A stretch of 64,000 nucleotides of DNA from CAVVYA01 sp963752345 (GTDB lineage Bacteria; Pseudomonadota; Alphaproteobacteria; SMXQ01), in assembly GCA_963752345.1 (NCBI GenBank), contig CAVVYA010000020.1, forward strand, positions 248,001-312,000. Direction: 5' to 3'. Position numbers and translations under genes: made by a program. This document shows positions 17,605-26,788 of this stretch, one piece after another (position 1 is the first letter of the stretch; each line of letters begins with the position of its first letter). The notes beneath the pieces are model-generated. The model searched no databases, was not told where the DNA came from, and saw only the letters and a program-made list of their open reading frames with translations.

Positions 17605-18432
17605 ATGCCAGAAAAAGCGCGACACGACGACAACGGCCCATCGGCCGCAACATTAACTGCCGACGACGGCAGCTACCGGCCGCGCACGCGGCTGTTCACC
17701 GGGCAGGATCTCAGCCCGGCGGCAATTGTCGATCTCGACTCCGGCCAAGCGCACTATCTCGCCAATGTATTGCGTCTGAAGCCCGGTGCCGCGGTCTCGC
17801 TGTTCAACGGCAGCGATGGCGAATGGCGCGGCCGCATCGAAACGCTGGCGCGCGGGCGCGGCACGGTGGTGCTGCAGGACCAGACGCGGCCGCAGCGCGC
17901 CGAGCCCGATCTCTGGCTGCTGTTCGCGCCGCTCAAGAAGGCACGCACCGATTATCTGGCGGAAAAGGCGACGGAGATCGGCGCCTCGCTGCTATGGCCG
18001 GTGTTCACCCGCCGCACCCAGGCCGAGCGCGTCAATCTCGACCGCCTGCGCGCCAATGCGATCGAGGCCGCCGAGCAGAGCGAGCGCCTGTCGGTGCCCG
18101 AACTGCGCGAGCCGGCCCGGCTGACCGACGTTCTGGCGGGCTGGCCGGCCGACCGCCGGCTGCTGTTCTGCGACGAGTCGGGCGCCGGCCGGCCGATCGC
18201 CGAAGCGCTTGCGCGCGCCTCCGATGAGAATTCCGCAGCGCAAAAATGGGCGGTGCTGATCGGCCCCGAGGGCGGCTTCGCGCGCGACGAGCTTGACGCT
18301 CTGCATAAACTACCGTTTGTTACCGCCGCCGGCCTGGGGCCGCGTATTCTGCGCGCCGACACGGCAGCGCTGGCGGCCTTGGTCGCGGTCCAGGCGCTCG
18401 TCGGCGATTGGAAGGCCGGTCCACGCGGCTGA
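17605..18432 (+). CDS. rsmE: 16S rRNA m3U1498 methyltransferase
   Basis: RsmE methylates U1498 of 16S rRNA using S-adenosylmethionine. The protein of 275 residues has an N-terminal PUA-like domain (RTRLFTGQDLSPAAIVDLDSGQAHYLANVLRLKPGAAV) and a C-terminal SPOUT knotted domain. The SPOUT signature is complete: LLFAPLKKARTDYLAEKATEIG, AAEQSERLSVPEL, VLIGPEGGFARDEL and LGPRILRADTAALAAL. The first 20 residues are extra relative to the family. The gene diverges from ubiA across 33 bases. Confidence 0.95.
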   Translation: MPEKARHDDNGPSAATLTADDGSYRPRTRLFTGQDLSPAAIVDLDSGQAHYLANVLRLKPGAAVSLFNGSDGEWRGRIETLARGRGTVVLQDQTRPQRAEPDLWLLFAPLKKARTDYLAEKATEIGASLLWPVFTRRTQAERVNLDRLRANAIEAAEQSERLSVPELREPARLTDVLAGWPADRRLLFCDESGAGRPIAEALARASDENSAAQKWAVLIGPEGGFARDELDALHKLPFVTAAGLGPRILRADTAALAALVAVQALVGDWKAGPRG

Positions 18433-18505
18433 CCTTCGCCCTGTTCCAAGTTACCGCCCCGTAACGTGCCTGTCATTTTCCAACTTCCCCGAGTTTCACT
18501 CCAGC

Positions 18506-19870
18506 ATGTCCGGACCCTCGCAACCTTCGGCCGAGCCGATCACCGACAAGCGCCAGCTCGTCGCCTATCTCGAGTCCGGCAGCAAGCCGCGCGAGCAATG
18601 GCGCATCGGCACCGAGCACGAGAAATTCGCCTACGATCTCGAGACGCTTCGCCGGTTGCCCTATGAGGGTGCGACGGGCATCCGCGCTCTGCTAGAGGGC
18701 CTCACCCGATTCGGCTGGCAGCCGGTCGAGGAGAACGGCCACGTCATCGCGCTGCTCAAGGGCGAGGCGTCGGTCACGCTGGAACCCGGCGGCCAGGTCG
18801 AACTGTCCGGCGCGCCGCTCGATAACGTGCATCAGACCTGTTTCGAAACCCACGAGCACCTCGACCAGGTCAAGGAAGTGGGCTCCGAGCTCGGCATCGG
18901 CATGATCGGGCTCGGCTTCGATCCGAAGTGGCGGCGCGAGGATATCCCGTGGATGCCCAAGGGACGCTACGGCATCATGCGGAACTACATGCCGAAGCGC
19001 GGCAAGCTCGGCCTCGACATGATGCTGCGCACCTGCACCATCCAGGTCAATCTGGATTTCGAATCCGAAGCCTGCATGGCGAAGAAGTTCCGTGTCGGCC
19101 TGGCGCTGCAGCCCCTCGCCACCGCCATGTTCGCCAACTCGCCGTTCGTCGAGGGCAAGCCATCGGGCTTCCTCTCCACCCGCAGCCATATCTGGACCGA
19201 CACCGATCCGGACCGCACCGGCGATCTGCCCTTTGTCTTCGAGCAGGGCTTCGGCTTCGAGCGCTATGTCGATTACATGCTCGATGTGCCGATGTATTTC
19301 GTTTACCGCCAGGGCCGCTATATCGACGCGTCCGGCCAATCGTTCCGCGACTTCATGGCGGGCAAGCTCGCGGCATTGCCCGGCGAGCGGCCGACCATGA
19401 GCGACTGGGCGGATCATCTCACCACCGCGTTTCCCGAGGTGCGTCTCAAGCGCTTCCTCGAGATGCGCGGCGCCGACGGCGGCCCGTGGCGCCGCATCTG
19501 CGCCTTGCCGGCGCTGTGGACCGGCTTGCTTTACGACTCCTCCGCGCTCGATGCCGCATGGGACCTGGTGAAGGATTGGACGACCGAAGAGCGCGCCTAT
19601 CTGCGCGCGGCGGTGGCGAAGCAAGGCCTCGCCACGCCATTCCGCGGCGCGCCCCTGCGCGACACCGCCGAGCGGATGCTCGCCATCTCGAAGGCCGGGC
19701 TCGAGGCGCGCCGCCGTTTCGACTACATGGGCCGCGACGAAAGCCGCTTCCTCGAAGTGCTCGGCGAGATCGTCGAGCGCGGCCGCACCCGGGCCGAGGA
19801 CCTGCTGGTCAAATACCGCGACGACTGGCACGGCAATATCGATCCGATCTTCACCGAATACGCCTACTGA
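18506..19870 (+). CDS. gshA: Glutamate-cysteine ligase, plant/alphaproteobacterial type
   Basis: This enzyme makes gamma-glutamylcysteine, the first step of glutathione synthesis. The frame is intact at 454 residues, the normal size for the alphaproteobacterial form. Typical blocks are WRIGTEHEKFAYDLETLRRLPYEG, GQVELSGAPLDNVHQTCFETHEHL, GFDPKWRREDIPWMPKGRYGIM and MMLRTCTIQVNLDFESEACMAKKFRVGLALQPLATAMFANSPF. I use the ATG at 18506; the frame is open further upstream but overlaps rsmE. A chorismate mutase gene follows after 20 bases. Confidence 0.95.
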   Translation: MSGPSQPSAEPITDKRQLVAYLESGSKPREQWRIGTEHEKFAYDLETLRRLPYEGATGIRALLEGLTRFGWQPVEENGHVIALLKGEASVTLEPGGQVELSGAPLDNVHQTCFETHEHLDQVKEVGSELGIGMIGLGFDPKWRREDIPWMPKGRYGIMRNYMPKRGKLGLDMMLRTCTIQVNLDFESEACMAKKFRVGLALQPLATAMFANSPFVEGKPSGFLSTRSHIWTDTDPDRTGDLPFVFEQGFGFERYVDYMLDVPMYFVYRQGRYIDASGQSFRDFMAGKLAALPGERPTMSDWADHLTTAFPEVRLKRFLEMRGADGGPWRRICALPALWTGLLYDSSALDAAWDLVKDWTTEERAYLRAAVAKQGLATPFRGAPLRDTAERMLAISKAGLEARRRFDYMGRDESRFLEVLGEIVERGRTRAEDLLVKYRDDWHGNIDPIFTEYAY

Positions 19871-19890
19871 GCTGGAGCGCGCAGAGAGCC

Positions 19891-20217
19891 ATGGCAGACC
19901 GTTCGTCCGATACGCCGCCGCGAAAATCGCCCGCCGCCTGCGCCGACATGAGCGACTTGCGGGTCGAGATCGACCGGCTCGACCGCCAGATCGTCGCCTT
20001 GCTGGCGGAGCGTTCGGGCTATGTGGCACGCGCCGCCCAGATCAAGAAGGATCGCGCGGCGATCGTCGACGAGGCGCGCATCGCGCAAGTCATTTCCGGT
20101 GCGCGCTCGCAGGCGGCCGAGCGCGGCGCCGACCCCGACCTCATCGAATCGATCTACCGCGCGATGATCGCCGCCTTCATCGCATTCGAAGAACGCGCGT
20201 TCGACAAAAACCTCTGA
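19891..20217 (+). CDS. Chorismate mutase, AroQ type
   Basis: This all-helical AroQ-fold protein of 108 residues converts chorismate to prephenate for phenylalanine and tyrosine synthesis. The signature LRVEIDRLDRQIVALLAERSGYVARAAQIKKDRAAIVDEARIAQVI contains the catalytic Arg and Lys positions. The final helix is IESIYRAMIAAFIAFEERAF, which is also compatible with isochorismate-pyruvate lyase (PchB-like) members, so monofunctional mutase is the best but not the only call. It starts 20 bases after gshA and is probably co-transcribed. Confidence 0.88.
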   Translation: MADRSSDTPPRKSPAACADMSDLRVEIDRLDRQIVALLAERSGYVARAAQIKKDRAAIVDEARIAQVISGARSQAAERGADPDLIESIYRAMIAAFIAFEERAFDKNL

Positions 20218-20247
20218 CGCGCTGGCGGCAAGAAGGCCTGACGCCCG

Positions 20248-20631
20248 TCAGAATTCCCAGAGCCAATGTGCCACGGCGAATGCGACGGCCGCCCACACCG
20301 CGACGATGATGACGAGACCGGCCCAGCGCAGCCAGCCCGGCAAAGGCAGGGGAGCTTCGGCACGCGCGCGGCAGTCGGCCATCACGGTTGCCGGAATCAG
20401 CCGCATGGCGGCGGCGATCAGCAGCGGCAGCACAATCAATTCGTCGAGCAGGCCGAGCACCGGAATGGCATCGGGAATGAGATCGATCGGACTGAGCGTA
20501 TAGGCGACGATGAAAAGCGCGAGCGCCTTGGCGTGCCACGGCGTGCGCGGATCGGCGAGCGCCAGGCCGAGCACCTTGATGTCGCGCTTGAGCCGCAGAG
20601 CCCATGCTTTGAAGCGGTGCCACCATGCCAT
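20248..20631 (-). CDS. DUF1232 (YkvA-family) membrane protein
   Basis: This 127-residue membrane protein has the DUF1232 signature LALADPRTPWHAKALALFIVAYTLSPIDLIPDAIPVLGLLDELIVLPLLI, with the conserved SPIDLIPD turn between two helices, and a third hydrophobic helix at the C-terminus (LRWAGLVIIVAVWAAVAFAVAHWLW). The function is unknown. The start ATG at 20631 gives MAWWHRFKAWALRLKRD. The coding end is 30 bases from the convergent chorismate mutase gene. Confidence 0.88.
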   Translation of the reverse strand: MAWWHRFKAWALRLKRDIKVLGLALADPRTPWHAKALALFIVAYTLSPIDLIPDAIPVLGLLDELIVLPLLIAAAMRLIPATVMADCRARAEAPLPLPGWLRWAGLVIIVAVWAAVAFAVAHWLWEF

Positions 20632-20643
20632 GAGCGGCACTTT

Positions 20644-20745
20644 AGAGCATGATCCGTTCCGGCTGAATCGGATCATGCGCGATTCTTGATTGAATGCGCC
20701 TTTTCCACGCCGAACCGGCTTTCACTTCGGCGTAAAACGCTCGGG
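20644..20745. repeat. Dispersed palindromic repeat, copy 1
   Basis: The element begins with the inverted repeat GCATGATCCG (20647-20656) and CGGATCATGC (20669-20678). It continues with TCTTGATTGAAT, CCGAACCGG and CTTCGGCGTAAAACGCTC. The second half recurs at 37310-37405 in the same order. Elements with GCATGATCC arms and CCGAACCGG-type cores are common between genes in Rhizobiales. Confidence 0.8.
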
Positions 20746-20779
20746 CGAAAAACGCCAGACTGTTAAAAACGCCTGGCGG

Positions 20780-21211
20780 TCAATAGGGCAGCGTGATGCT
20801 GCCGTCCATGCCGACATGCCATTCCGGATTCCACGCCACTTCCCAGATATGGCCGTCGGGATCGGCGAAATAGCCGGTGTAGCCGCCCCACGCCGCGTCG
20901 CGCGCCGCATTCATGATGGTGCCGCCGGCCGCCGCGGCCTGGGCGAGCACCGTATCGACCTCGTCGCGGCCGCGCGTGTTGTAGGACAGGATCATGCCGC
21001 CGAACCCGTTGGGCTTGCCGGCCGCGGGTGGCAGTCCGGCGTCGGCCGCCTGCATGGTGCGCGCGAACAGAGCGACGACGATGCTGCCGGCTTGATAGAA
21101 CGCGACCTCGCCGTGCTGATTGCCGCGCTTCCAGCCCATGGCTTCGTAGAAGCTTTCGGCGCGCGCCAGATCCGCCACGCCGAGAGTGACCACGCTCAGC
21201 CGCTGCTCCAT
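20780..21211 (-). CDS. VOC-family (glyoxalase/bleomycin-resistance fold) protein
   Basis: This cytoplasmic single-domain VOC protein of 143 residues has paired beta-alpha-beta-beta-beta halves: LSVVTLGVADLARAESFYEAMGWKRG and, in the second half, GGTIMNAARDAAWGGYTGYFADPDGHIWEVAWNPEW. The FADPDGHIWE motif is typical and would supply a metal-ligand Glu. Substrate unknown. It lies between the dispersed repeat and tldD on the same strand as tldD, 89 bases downstream of it. Confidence 0.85.
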   Translation of the reverse strand: MEQRLSVVTLGVADLARAESFYEAMGWKRGNQHGEVAFYQAGSIVVALFARTMQAADAGLPPAAGKPNGFGGMILSYNTRGRDEVDTVLAQAAAAGGTIMNAARDAAWGGYTGYFADPDGHIWEVAWNPEWHVGMDGSITLPY

Positions 21212-21300
21212 GGCTTCGTTCCCCGCGACCCTCGTGTCGGCCTGTCGCGCGCTCCGGATCGCGGCGGCGACCGCCCCGCCTGCTGGACAACGCCCCGCGT

Positions 21301-22734
21301 TTACGACCCGGTGCCGCCGACCGTCAGGCCGTTGATCTTCAGCGTCGGCTGGCCGACGCCGACCGGCACGCCCTGGCCATCCTTGCCGCAGGTGCCGATG
21401 CCGAGGTCGAGCTGCAGGTCGTTGCCGATCATCGAGACCTTGGTGAGCACATCGGGGCCGTTGCCGATCAGGGTCGCGCCCTTCACGGCCGGTCCGATCT
21501 TGCCGTCCTCGATGAGATAGGCCTCGGAAGCGGAGAACACGAACTTGCCCGAGGTGATGTCGACCTGGCCGCCGCCGAACTGCACGGCATAGAGGCCCTT
21601 CTTGACCGAGCGCAGGATCTCGTCCGGCGAATTCTGGCCGCCGAGCATGATGGTATTGGTCATGCGCGGCATCGGCCGATGGGCGTAGCTCTGGCGGCGG
21701 CCGTTGCCGGTCGAGCTGGCGCCCATCAGGCGCGCGTTCATGCGGTCCTGGAGGAAGCCCTTGAGGATGCCATCCTCGATCAGGACGGTGCGGCGCGATG
21801 GCGTGCCCTCGTCGTCGACGGTGAGCGAGCCGCGCCGGTTCTCGATGGTGCCGTCGTCGATCACGGTGACGCCCGGGGCGGCGATGCGCTGGCCCATCAG
21901 GCCGGCGAAGGCCGAGGTCTGCTTGCGGTTGAAGTCGCCCTCGAGCCCGTGGCCGATCGCCTCATGCAGCAGGATGCCGGGCCAGCCCGGCCCGAGCACC
22001 ACATCCATCTCGCCCGCCGGGGCGGGGACCGAACCCAGATTGACCAGGGCTTGGCGCAAAGCCTCGTCGACCTGAGCCTGCCAGCGTTCCGGCTGGATAA
22101 AGACGTCGTAGCGCTCGCGACCGCCGACCCCCGCGCTGCCGGTCTCCTGGCGGTCGCCGTCGCCGACCACGACGGAGACATTGAGCCGCACCAGGGGCCG
22201 CACGTCGGCGATGCGCTCGCCGCCGGCGCGGATGATCTCGACGACGCGCCACTCGCCGGTCAGCGACACCGAGACTTGGCGGACGCGCGGGTCCTTGGCC
22301 CGGGCATAGGCGTCGATGTCGGCCAGCAGCTTGACCTTGTCGGCGAAGTCCTGGCCGGACAGGGGATTGGCATCGGTATAGAGCATCCGGTTCGTGCCGG
22401 AGGGCGGCGCGGCGATGGTGCCGCCATGGCCGCGCGCCACGGATTGGACCGTTTCGGCGGCCCGCGCGATGGCCGCTTCGCTCAACTCGCTGGCATGGGC
22501 ATAGCCGGTGGCCTCACCGGCGATGGCGCGCAGCCCGAAGCCTTGGGACGTATCGAAATTGGCGGTCTTGAGACGGCCGTCGTCGAAGCCGAACGCTTCC
22601 GAGACGCTATATTCGAGGAACAACTCGCCGTCGTCGGCGCCCTTCAGCGCGGCATCGGTCAGGGATTCGACGCGGGGACGCGACAGTCCGGCGCGGTTGA
22701 AGAACAGATCGTCGGCAGTGATCAGCGCGGACAT
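21301..22734 (-). CDS. tldD: Metalloprotease TldD
   Basis: TldD is the catalytic half of the TldD/TldE zinc protease. The frame is intact at 477 residues. The zinc motif HEAIGHGLEGD (HExxxH) is present at about residue 260, preceded by VVLGPGWPGILL. Other family blocks are DTSQGFGLRAIAGEATGYAHASELSEAAI, VIDDGTIENRRGSLTVDDEGTPSRRTVLIEDGILKGFLQDRMNARLMG and VSMIGNDLQLDLGIGTCGKDGQGVPVGVGQPTLKINGLTVGG. The start ATG at 22734 gives MSALITADDLFFNRAGL. Its partner pmbA lies at 7866-9219. Confidence 0.96.
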   Translation of the reverse strand: MSALITADDLFFNRAGLSRPRVESLTDAALKGADDGELFLEYSVSEAFGFDDGRLKTANFDTSQGFGLRAIAGEATGYAHASELSEAAIARAAETVQSVARGHGGTIAAPPSGTNRMLYTDANPLSGQDFADKVKLLADIDAYARAKDPRVRQVSVSLTGEWRVVEIIRAGGERIADVRPLVRLNVSVVVGDGDRQETGSAGVGGRERYDVFIQPERWQAQVDEALRQALVNLGSVPAPAGEMDVVLGPGWPGILLHEAIGHGLEGDFNRKQTSAFAGLMGQRIAAPGVTVIDDGTIENRRGSLTVDDEGTPSRRTVLIEDGILKGFLQDRMNARLMGASSTGNGRRQSYAHRPMPRMTNTIMLGGQNSPDEILRSVKKGLYAVQFGGGQVDITSGKFVFSASEAYLIEDGKIGPAVKGATLIGNGPDVLTKVSMIGNDLQLDLGIGTCGKDGQGVPVGVGQPTLKINGLTVGGTGS

Positions 22735-23191
22735 GGCGGCTCCCAATTCATAAATACGTACTTGAAAGATAGGGGGCGTGCGGTGCGCAATCCAGTCGGG
22801 ATCGCGAATGGCTTGCAAATCTGTAGAGATCGCCCGCGGTTCGGCCTCGCCTGTGGGCATGCGCGCGCAGGCTGCGAGCCAGTCGCATGGGATCTATGCA
22901 TTTTTGCCTTCCGGGGCGGGCCGAAAACGCTTCACAAGAACGGGGCTGGGCATTAGATAAAGGGGCTGGGCTTCCGGCACCCTTCCCATTGCGGACTCAG
23001 GCCTTCTTCGAGTTTTCCCCCGAGTGGGGCTTCCCGCATAACGATGCAGGATCGCCTCCGCAGCGATGGCCAGGACCCCCGCGCCGGGACCCTGATATCG
23101 CCGCCCTCTGGCAAAGGTTTAAAATCTGGCGCAGGGCCCCAGCGTGGTCTATAAGGCCGCGCGGATGGCCCTGTGAAACGACTGTAGGATC
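22735..23191. other. Intergenic region between tldD and coxB
   Basis: 457 bases lie between two divergent genes and must carry the promoters of both tldD and the oxidase cluster. I saw no strong -35/-10 pair, riboswitch or RNA gene. The frames in it have no family features. Confidence 0.5.
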
Positions 23192-24070
23192 ATGAGGATG
23201 AGGTTGAGTCACGTTCCCGCCTTGGTTCTCGCCGGATTGCGCGTTGCGATCGGCTTCATCGTCCCGATCGCCGCGCTCACGGGTGCCGCCCACGCCGCCG
23301 AACCCGTGGATTGGCAGCTTGGCTTTCAGCCGGCCGTCACGCCGGTCGCCCACCTGCAGCATCAGTTGCACGATCTGCTGATGATCATCATCACGGCCAT
23401 CACGCTCTTCGTGCTGGTCCTGCTGGTCTATGTCTCCGTGCGGTTCAGCGCCAAGCGCAATCCCAATCCGACGAAGACGTCGCACAACACGGTCATCGAA
23501 GTGCTGTGGACGGTACTGCCGGTCATGATCCTGGTGGTCATCGCCATCCCGTCATTCAAGCTGCTCTATTTCATGGACAAGACCGAAAATCCGGAACTGA
23601 CCCTCAAGGTTACCGGACACCAGTGGTATTGGAGCTACACCTATCAGGACAACGGCAACTTCACCTTCGACAGCCTGATCATTCCGGCCGACCAGATCGA
23701 CACGAGCAAGGGTCAGAAGCGCCTGCTCGAGGTCGACAATCGCGTCATCGTGCCGGTCGACACCAACATCCGCGTCCTGCTCACCTCCGAGGATGTCCTC
23801 CATGCCTGGGCCGTGCCGGCCTTCGGCGTCAAGCTCGACACCGTTCCCGGCAGGCTCAACGAGACTTGGATGCGCATCGAGAAGGAAGGCGTCTATTACG
23901 GCCAGTGCTCGGAGCTCTGCGGCATCAACCACGCCTTCATGCCGATCGCGGTGCAGGCCGTCTCGAAGGCCGAATTCGCCAAGTGGGTCGCCGAGGCCCA
24001 GAAGAAGTATGCCGCCGTCGATACGCCGGCGCCGTCCCAAGATCTTCGCGTCGCCGCGTCGGCTCAGTAA
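23192..24070 (+). CDS. coxB: Cytochrome c oxidase subunit II
   Basis: Subunit II carries the CuA centre that accepts electrons from cytochrome c. There is a signal peptide (to about AHA/AEP, residue 34), two membrane segments (LLMIIITAITLFVLVLLVYVSVRF and VIEVLWTVLPVMILVVIAIPSF) and a periplasmic cupredoxin domain. The aromatic motif GHQWYWSYTY and the CuA site (H in VLHAWAVPAFG, then YYGQCSELCGINHAFMP) are complete, so the enzyme is a cytochrome c oxidase. 292 residues, intact. It is the first gene of the oxidase cluster. Confidence 0.97.
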   Translation: MRMRLSHVPALVLAGLRVAIGFIVPIAALTGAAHAAEPVDWQLGFQPAVTPVAHLQHQLHDLLMIIITAITLFVLVLLVYVSVRFSAKRNPNPTKTSHNTVIEVLWTVLPVMILVVIAIPSFKLLYFMDKTENPELTLKVTGHQWYWSYTYQDNGNFTFDSLIIPADQIDTSKGQKRLLEVDNRVIVPVDTNIRVLLTSEDVLHAWAVPAFGVKLDTVPGRLNETWMRIEKEGVYYGQCSELCGINHAFMPIAVQAVSKAEFAKWVAEAQKKYAAVDTPAPSQDLRVAASAQ

Positions 24071-24110
24071 GCCGCGCGCCAGCGGATAAAGCGTTAGCAA
24101 GAGGTTGGTC

Positions 24111-25727
24111 ATGAGTCACGACACGCACACTCACGCTCAGGGGCACGCTGACGGCGAGGCTCATGGCGACCATGGATATGTCGGCGGTTGGAAGCGGTGG
24201 TTGTATTCGACCAACCACAAGGACATCGGCACCATGTACCTCATCTTCGCGATCGTCGCGGGGCTGATCGGCGGTGCCTTCTCGGTCGTGATGCGCATGG
24301 AGCTGCAGCATCCGGGCGACCAGATCTTCCACGACCACCAGTTCTTCAACGTCATCGTCACCGCCCACGCGCTGCTGATGATCTTCTTCATGGTCATGCC
24401 GGCGATGATCGGCGGCTTCGGAAACTGGTTCGTGCCGCTCATGATCGGCGCGCCGGACATGGCGTTTCCGCGCATGAACAACATCAGCTTCTGGCTGCTG
24501 ATTCCCTCCATTCTGCTGCTGCTCGGCTCGGCTTTCGTCGGCTCGGGCGTCGGCACCGGCTGGACGATCTATCCGCCGCTGTCGGGCGTGCTCGGCCACC
24601 CCGGCGCGGCCGTCGATATGGCCATCCTCAGCCTGCACCTGGCCGGCGCCTCGTCCATTCTCGGCGCCATCAACTTCATCACCACGATCTTCAACATGCG
24701 CGCGCCGGGCATGACCCTGCACCGTATGCCGCTGTTCGTCTGGTCGGTTCTGGTCACCGCGTTCCTGCTGCTGCTGTCGCTGCCGGTGCTCGCCGGCGCA
24801 ATCACCATGCTGCTGACCGACCGCAACTTCGGCACCGCCTTCTTCGAGGCGTCCAAGGGCGGCGATCCGGTGTTGTTTCAGCACCTGTTCTGGTTCTTCG
24901 GCCACCCGGAAGTGTACATTCTGATCCTGCCGGGCTTCGGCATCATCAGCCAGATTGTCTCGACCTTCTCGCGCAAGCCGGTGTTCGGCTATCTCGGCAT
25001 GGCCTACGCCATGGTGGCAATCGGCGTCGTCGGCTTCGTCGTCTGGGCGCACCACATGTTCACCGTCGGCATGAGCGTCGACACGCGCGCCTATTTCGTC
25101 GCCGCGACCATGGTCATCGCGGTGCCGACCGGCATCAAGATCTTCAGTTGGATCGCCACCATGTGGGGCGGCTCGATCGAGTTCAAGACGCCGATGCTGT
25201 TCGCCATCGGCTTCATCTTCCTGTTCACCGTGGGCGGCGTGACCGGCGTCGTGCTGGCCAATGCCGGCGTCGATATCGTGCTGCACGACACCTACTACGT
25301 GGTCGCGCACTTCCATTACGTGCTCAGCCTCGGCGCGGTGTTCGCCATCTTCGCCGGCTTCTACTACTGGTTCGGCAAGATGAGCGGACGGCAGTATCCG
25401 GAGCGGCTCGGCCAGATCCATTTTTGGATGATGTTCGTCGGCGTCAACCTGACCTTCTTCCCGATGCATTTCCTGGGCCTCGCGGGCATGCCGCGCCGGA
25501 TCGCCGACTACCCGGACGCCTTTGAAGGCTGGAACTACGTGGCGTCGATCGGGTCCTATATCTCGGCGGCGAGCGTCGTCCTGTTCATCTTCATTGTCAT
25601 CCGCACCCTGGTTGCCGGACAGCGCATCGGCGCCAATCCGTGGGGCGCCGGTGCGACGACGCTGGAATGGACCGTCAGTTCGCCGCCGCCGTTCCACTCC
25701 TTCGACGAACTGCCCAAGGTGCAATAG
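24111..25727 (+). CDS. ctaD: Cytochrome c oxidase subunit I (aa3 type)
   Basis: This is the catalytic subunit holding heme a, heme a3 and CuB. The 538-residue protein has a His/Asp-rich N-terminus (MSHDTHTHAQGHADGEAHGDHG) and twelve membrane helices. The heme a ligand is in VTAHALLMIFF. The CuB His-Tyr site with the D-channel Glu is in FFGHPEVYILILPGFG, HHMFTVG carries the CuB histidines, and HFHYVLSLGA carries the heme a3 and second heme a ligands. This is the A1-type heme-copper oxidase pattern. I use ATG 24111; an in-frame TTG lies two codons upstream. Confidence 0.97.
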   Translation: MSHDTHTHAQGHADGEAHGDHGYVGGWKRWLYSTNHKDIGTMYLIFAIVAGLIGGAFSVVMRMELQHPGDQIFHDHQFFNVIVTAHALLMIFFMVMPAMIGGFGNWFVPLMIGAPDMAFPRMNNISFWLLIPSILLLLGSAFVGSGVGTGWTIYPPLSGVLGHPGAAVDMAILSLHLAGASSILGAINFITTIFNMRAPGMTLHRMPLFVWSVLVTAFLLLLSLPVLAGAITMLLTDRNFGTAFFEASKGGDPVLFQHLFWFFGHPEVYILILPGFGIISQIVSTFSRKPVFGYLGMAYAMVAIGVVGFVVWAHHMFTVGMSVDTRAYFVAATMVIAVPTGIKIFSWIATMWGGSIEFKTPMLFAIGFIFLFTVGGVTGVVLANAGVDIVLHDTYYVVAHFHYVLSLGAVFAIFAGFYYWFGKMSGRQYPERLGQIHFWMMFVGVNLTFFPMHFLGLAGMPRRIADYPDAFEGWNYVASIGSYISAASVVLFIFIVIRTLVAGQRIGANPWGAGATTLEWTVSSPPPFHSFDELPKVQ

Positions 25728-25831
25728 GATCGCACCCGGGGCTTGGGCGGTTTACCGGGTATGCGGGCGAAGCGCGCCTGTCCGGTGCCGTATGTTGGAA
25801 GTCCGTTGTTGCAAGACCTAAGGACGAGAGT

Positions 25832-26788
25832 TTGAGCGACGCAGCCCTCAAATTGCAGAGTGCGGAAGTCGCCGCCCCGGCATCGCCGCGGGTGGAAGAC
25901 TTCATTGCGTTGCTCAAGCCGCGCGTCATGTCGCTCGTGGTCTTCAGCGGGCTCGCCGGCCTGCTGGTCGCGCCGGGGCATCTGCATCCGGTGCTCGCCG
26001 CCGTCGCCATGCTGTGCATTGCCGTCGGCGCTGGGGCGTCGGGCGCCATCAACATGTGGTATGAGCGCGATATCGATGCGTTGATGAAGCGCACGATGTG
26101 GCGCCCCCTGCCGGCGGGCCGCATGGATCCGGGCACGGCGCTCGGCTTCGGCGGTACTCTGGCCGTGGCGGCGGTGCTGGTCATGGGTCTCGCGGTCAAC
26201 TGGACGGCGGCCGTTCTGCTGGCTCTCGCGACCGCTTTCTATGTCTTCGTCTATACCGTCTGGCTCAAGCGCCGCACGCCGCAGAACATCGTGATCGGCG
26301 GCGCCGCCGGCGCTTTCCCGCCGATGATCGGCTGGGCGGCGGTGACCGGCGATGTCAGCCTGATGCCGATCCTGCTGTTCACCATCATCTTCATGTGGAC
26401 GCCGCCGCATTTCTGGGCGCTGGCACTCTACCGCTCGGGCGACTATGCGCGGGCCGGCGTGCCGATGCTGCCGGTGGTGTCGGGCGCGCGCGAGACCAAG
26501 CGTCAGATCCTGCTCTACTCTCTGCTGCTCGTGCCGTTGACGATCGCGCCGTGGCCGCTTGGCTTTACCGGCGCCTTTTACGGTGTCGTTGCCGCGGCGC
26601 TCGGCGCCGTGTTCGTGGCCTGCGCGGTCGCCGTGTGGCGAGATGCCACTGAGCAGGCGGAACGTCCGGCGCGCCGGCTGTTCGCGTTCTCGATCCTCTA
26701 TCTCTTCCTGCTGTTTGCGGTTCTCGTGGCGGACAAGCTGCTCGGCTTCGCGCCGGTTGCCGCAATGGCCGCGAAAGGCGGGTTGTGA
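25832..26788 (+). CDS. ctaB: Heme O synthase (protoheme IX farnesyltransferase)
   Basis: CtaB farnesylates protoheme IX to make heme O, the precursor of the heme a used by subunit I. The UbiA-superfamily membrane protein of 318 residues has VEDFIALLKPRVMSLVVFSGLAGLL, the aspartate motif NMWYERDIDALMKRTMWRPLPAG and FIMWTPPHFWALALYRSGDYARAGVPMLPVVSG. The start is a TTG (LSDAALKLQSAEV) 104 bases after ctaD, chosen because no ATG precedes the first motif. The stop overlaps the next ATG by one base. Confidence 0.95.
   Translation: MSDAALKLQSAEVAAPASPRVEDFIALLKPRVMSLVVFSGLAGLLVAPGHLHPVLAAVAMLCIAVGAGASGAINMWYERDIDALMKRTMWRPLPAGRMDPGTALGFGGTLAVAAVLVMGLAVNWTAAVLLALATAFYVFVYTVWLKRRTPQNIVIGGAAGAFPPMIGWAAVTGDVSLMPILLFTIIFMWTPPHFWALALYRSGDYARAGVPMLPVVSGARETKRQILLYSLLLVPLTIAPWPLGFTGAFYGVVAAALGAVFVACAVAVWRDATEQAERPARRLFAFSILYLFLLFAVLVADKLLGFAPVAAMAAKGGL

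Noticed and set aside
18928..20217. A 429-codon frame joining the gshA region to chorismate mutase.
   Set aside because: Its first two thirds are an out-of-frame reading of gshA, rich in Arg. Only the part from ATG 19891 is a real gene.
23937..25724. A 595-codon minus-strand frame across ctaD, rich in His, Asp and Arg.
   Set aside because: It mirrors the coding frame of cytochrome oxidase subunit I, which has all its heme and copper ligands.
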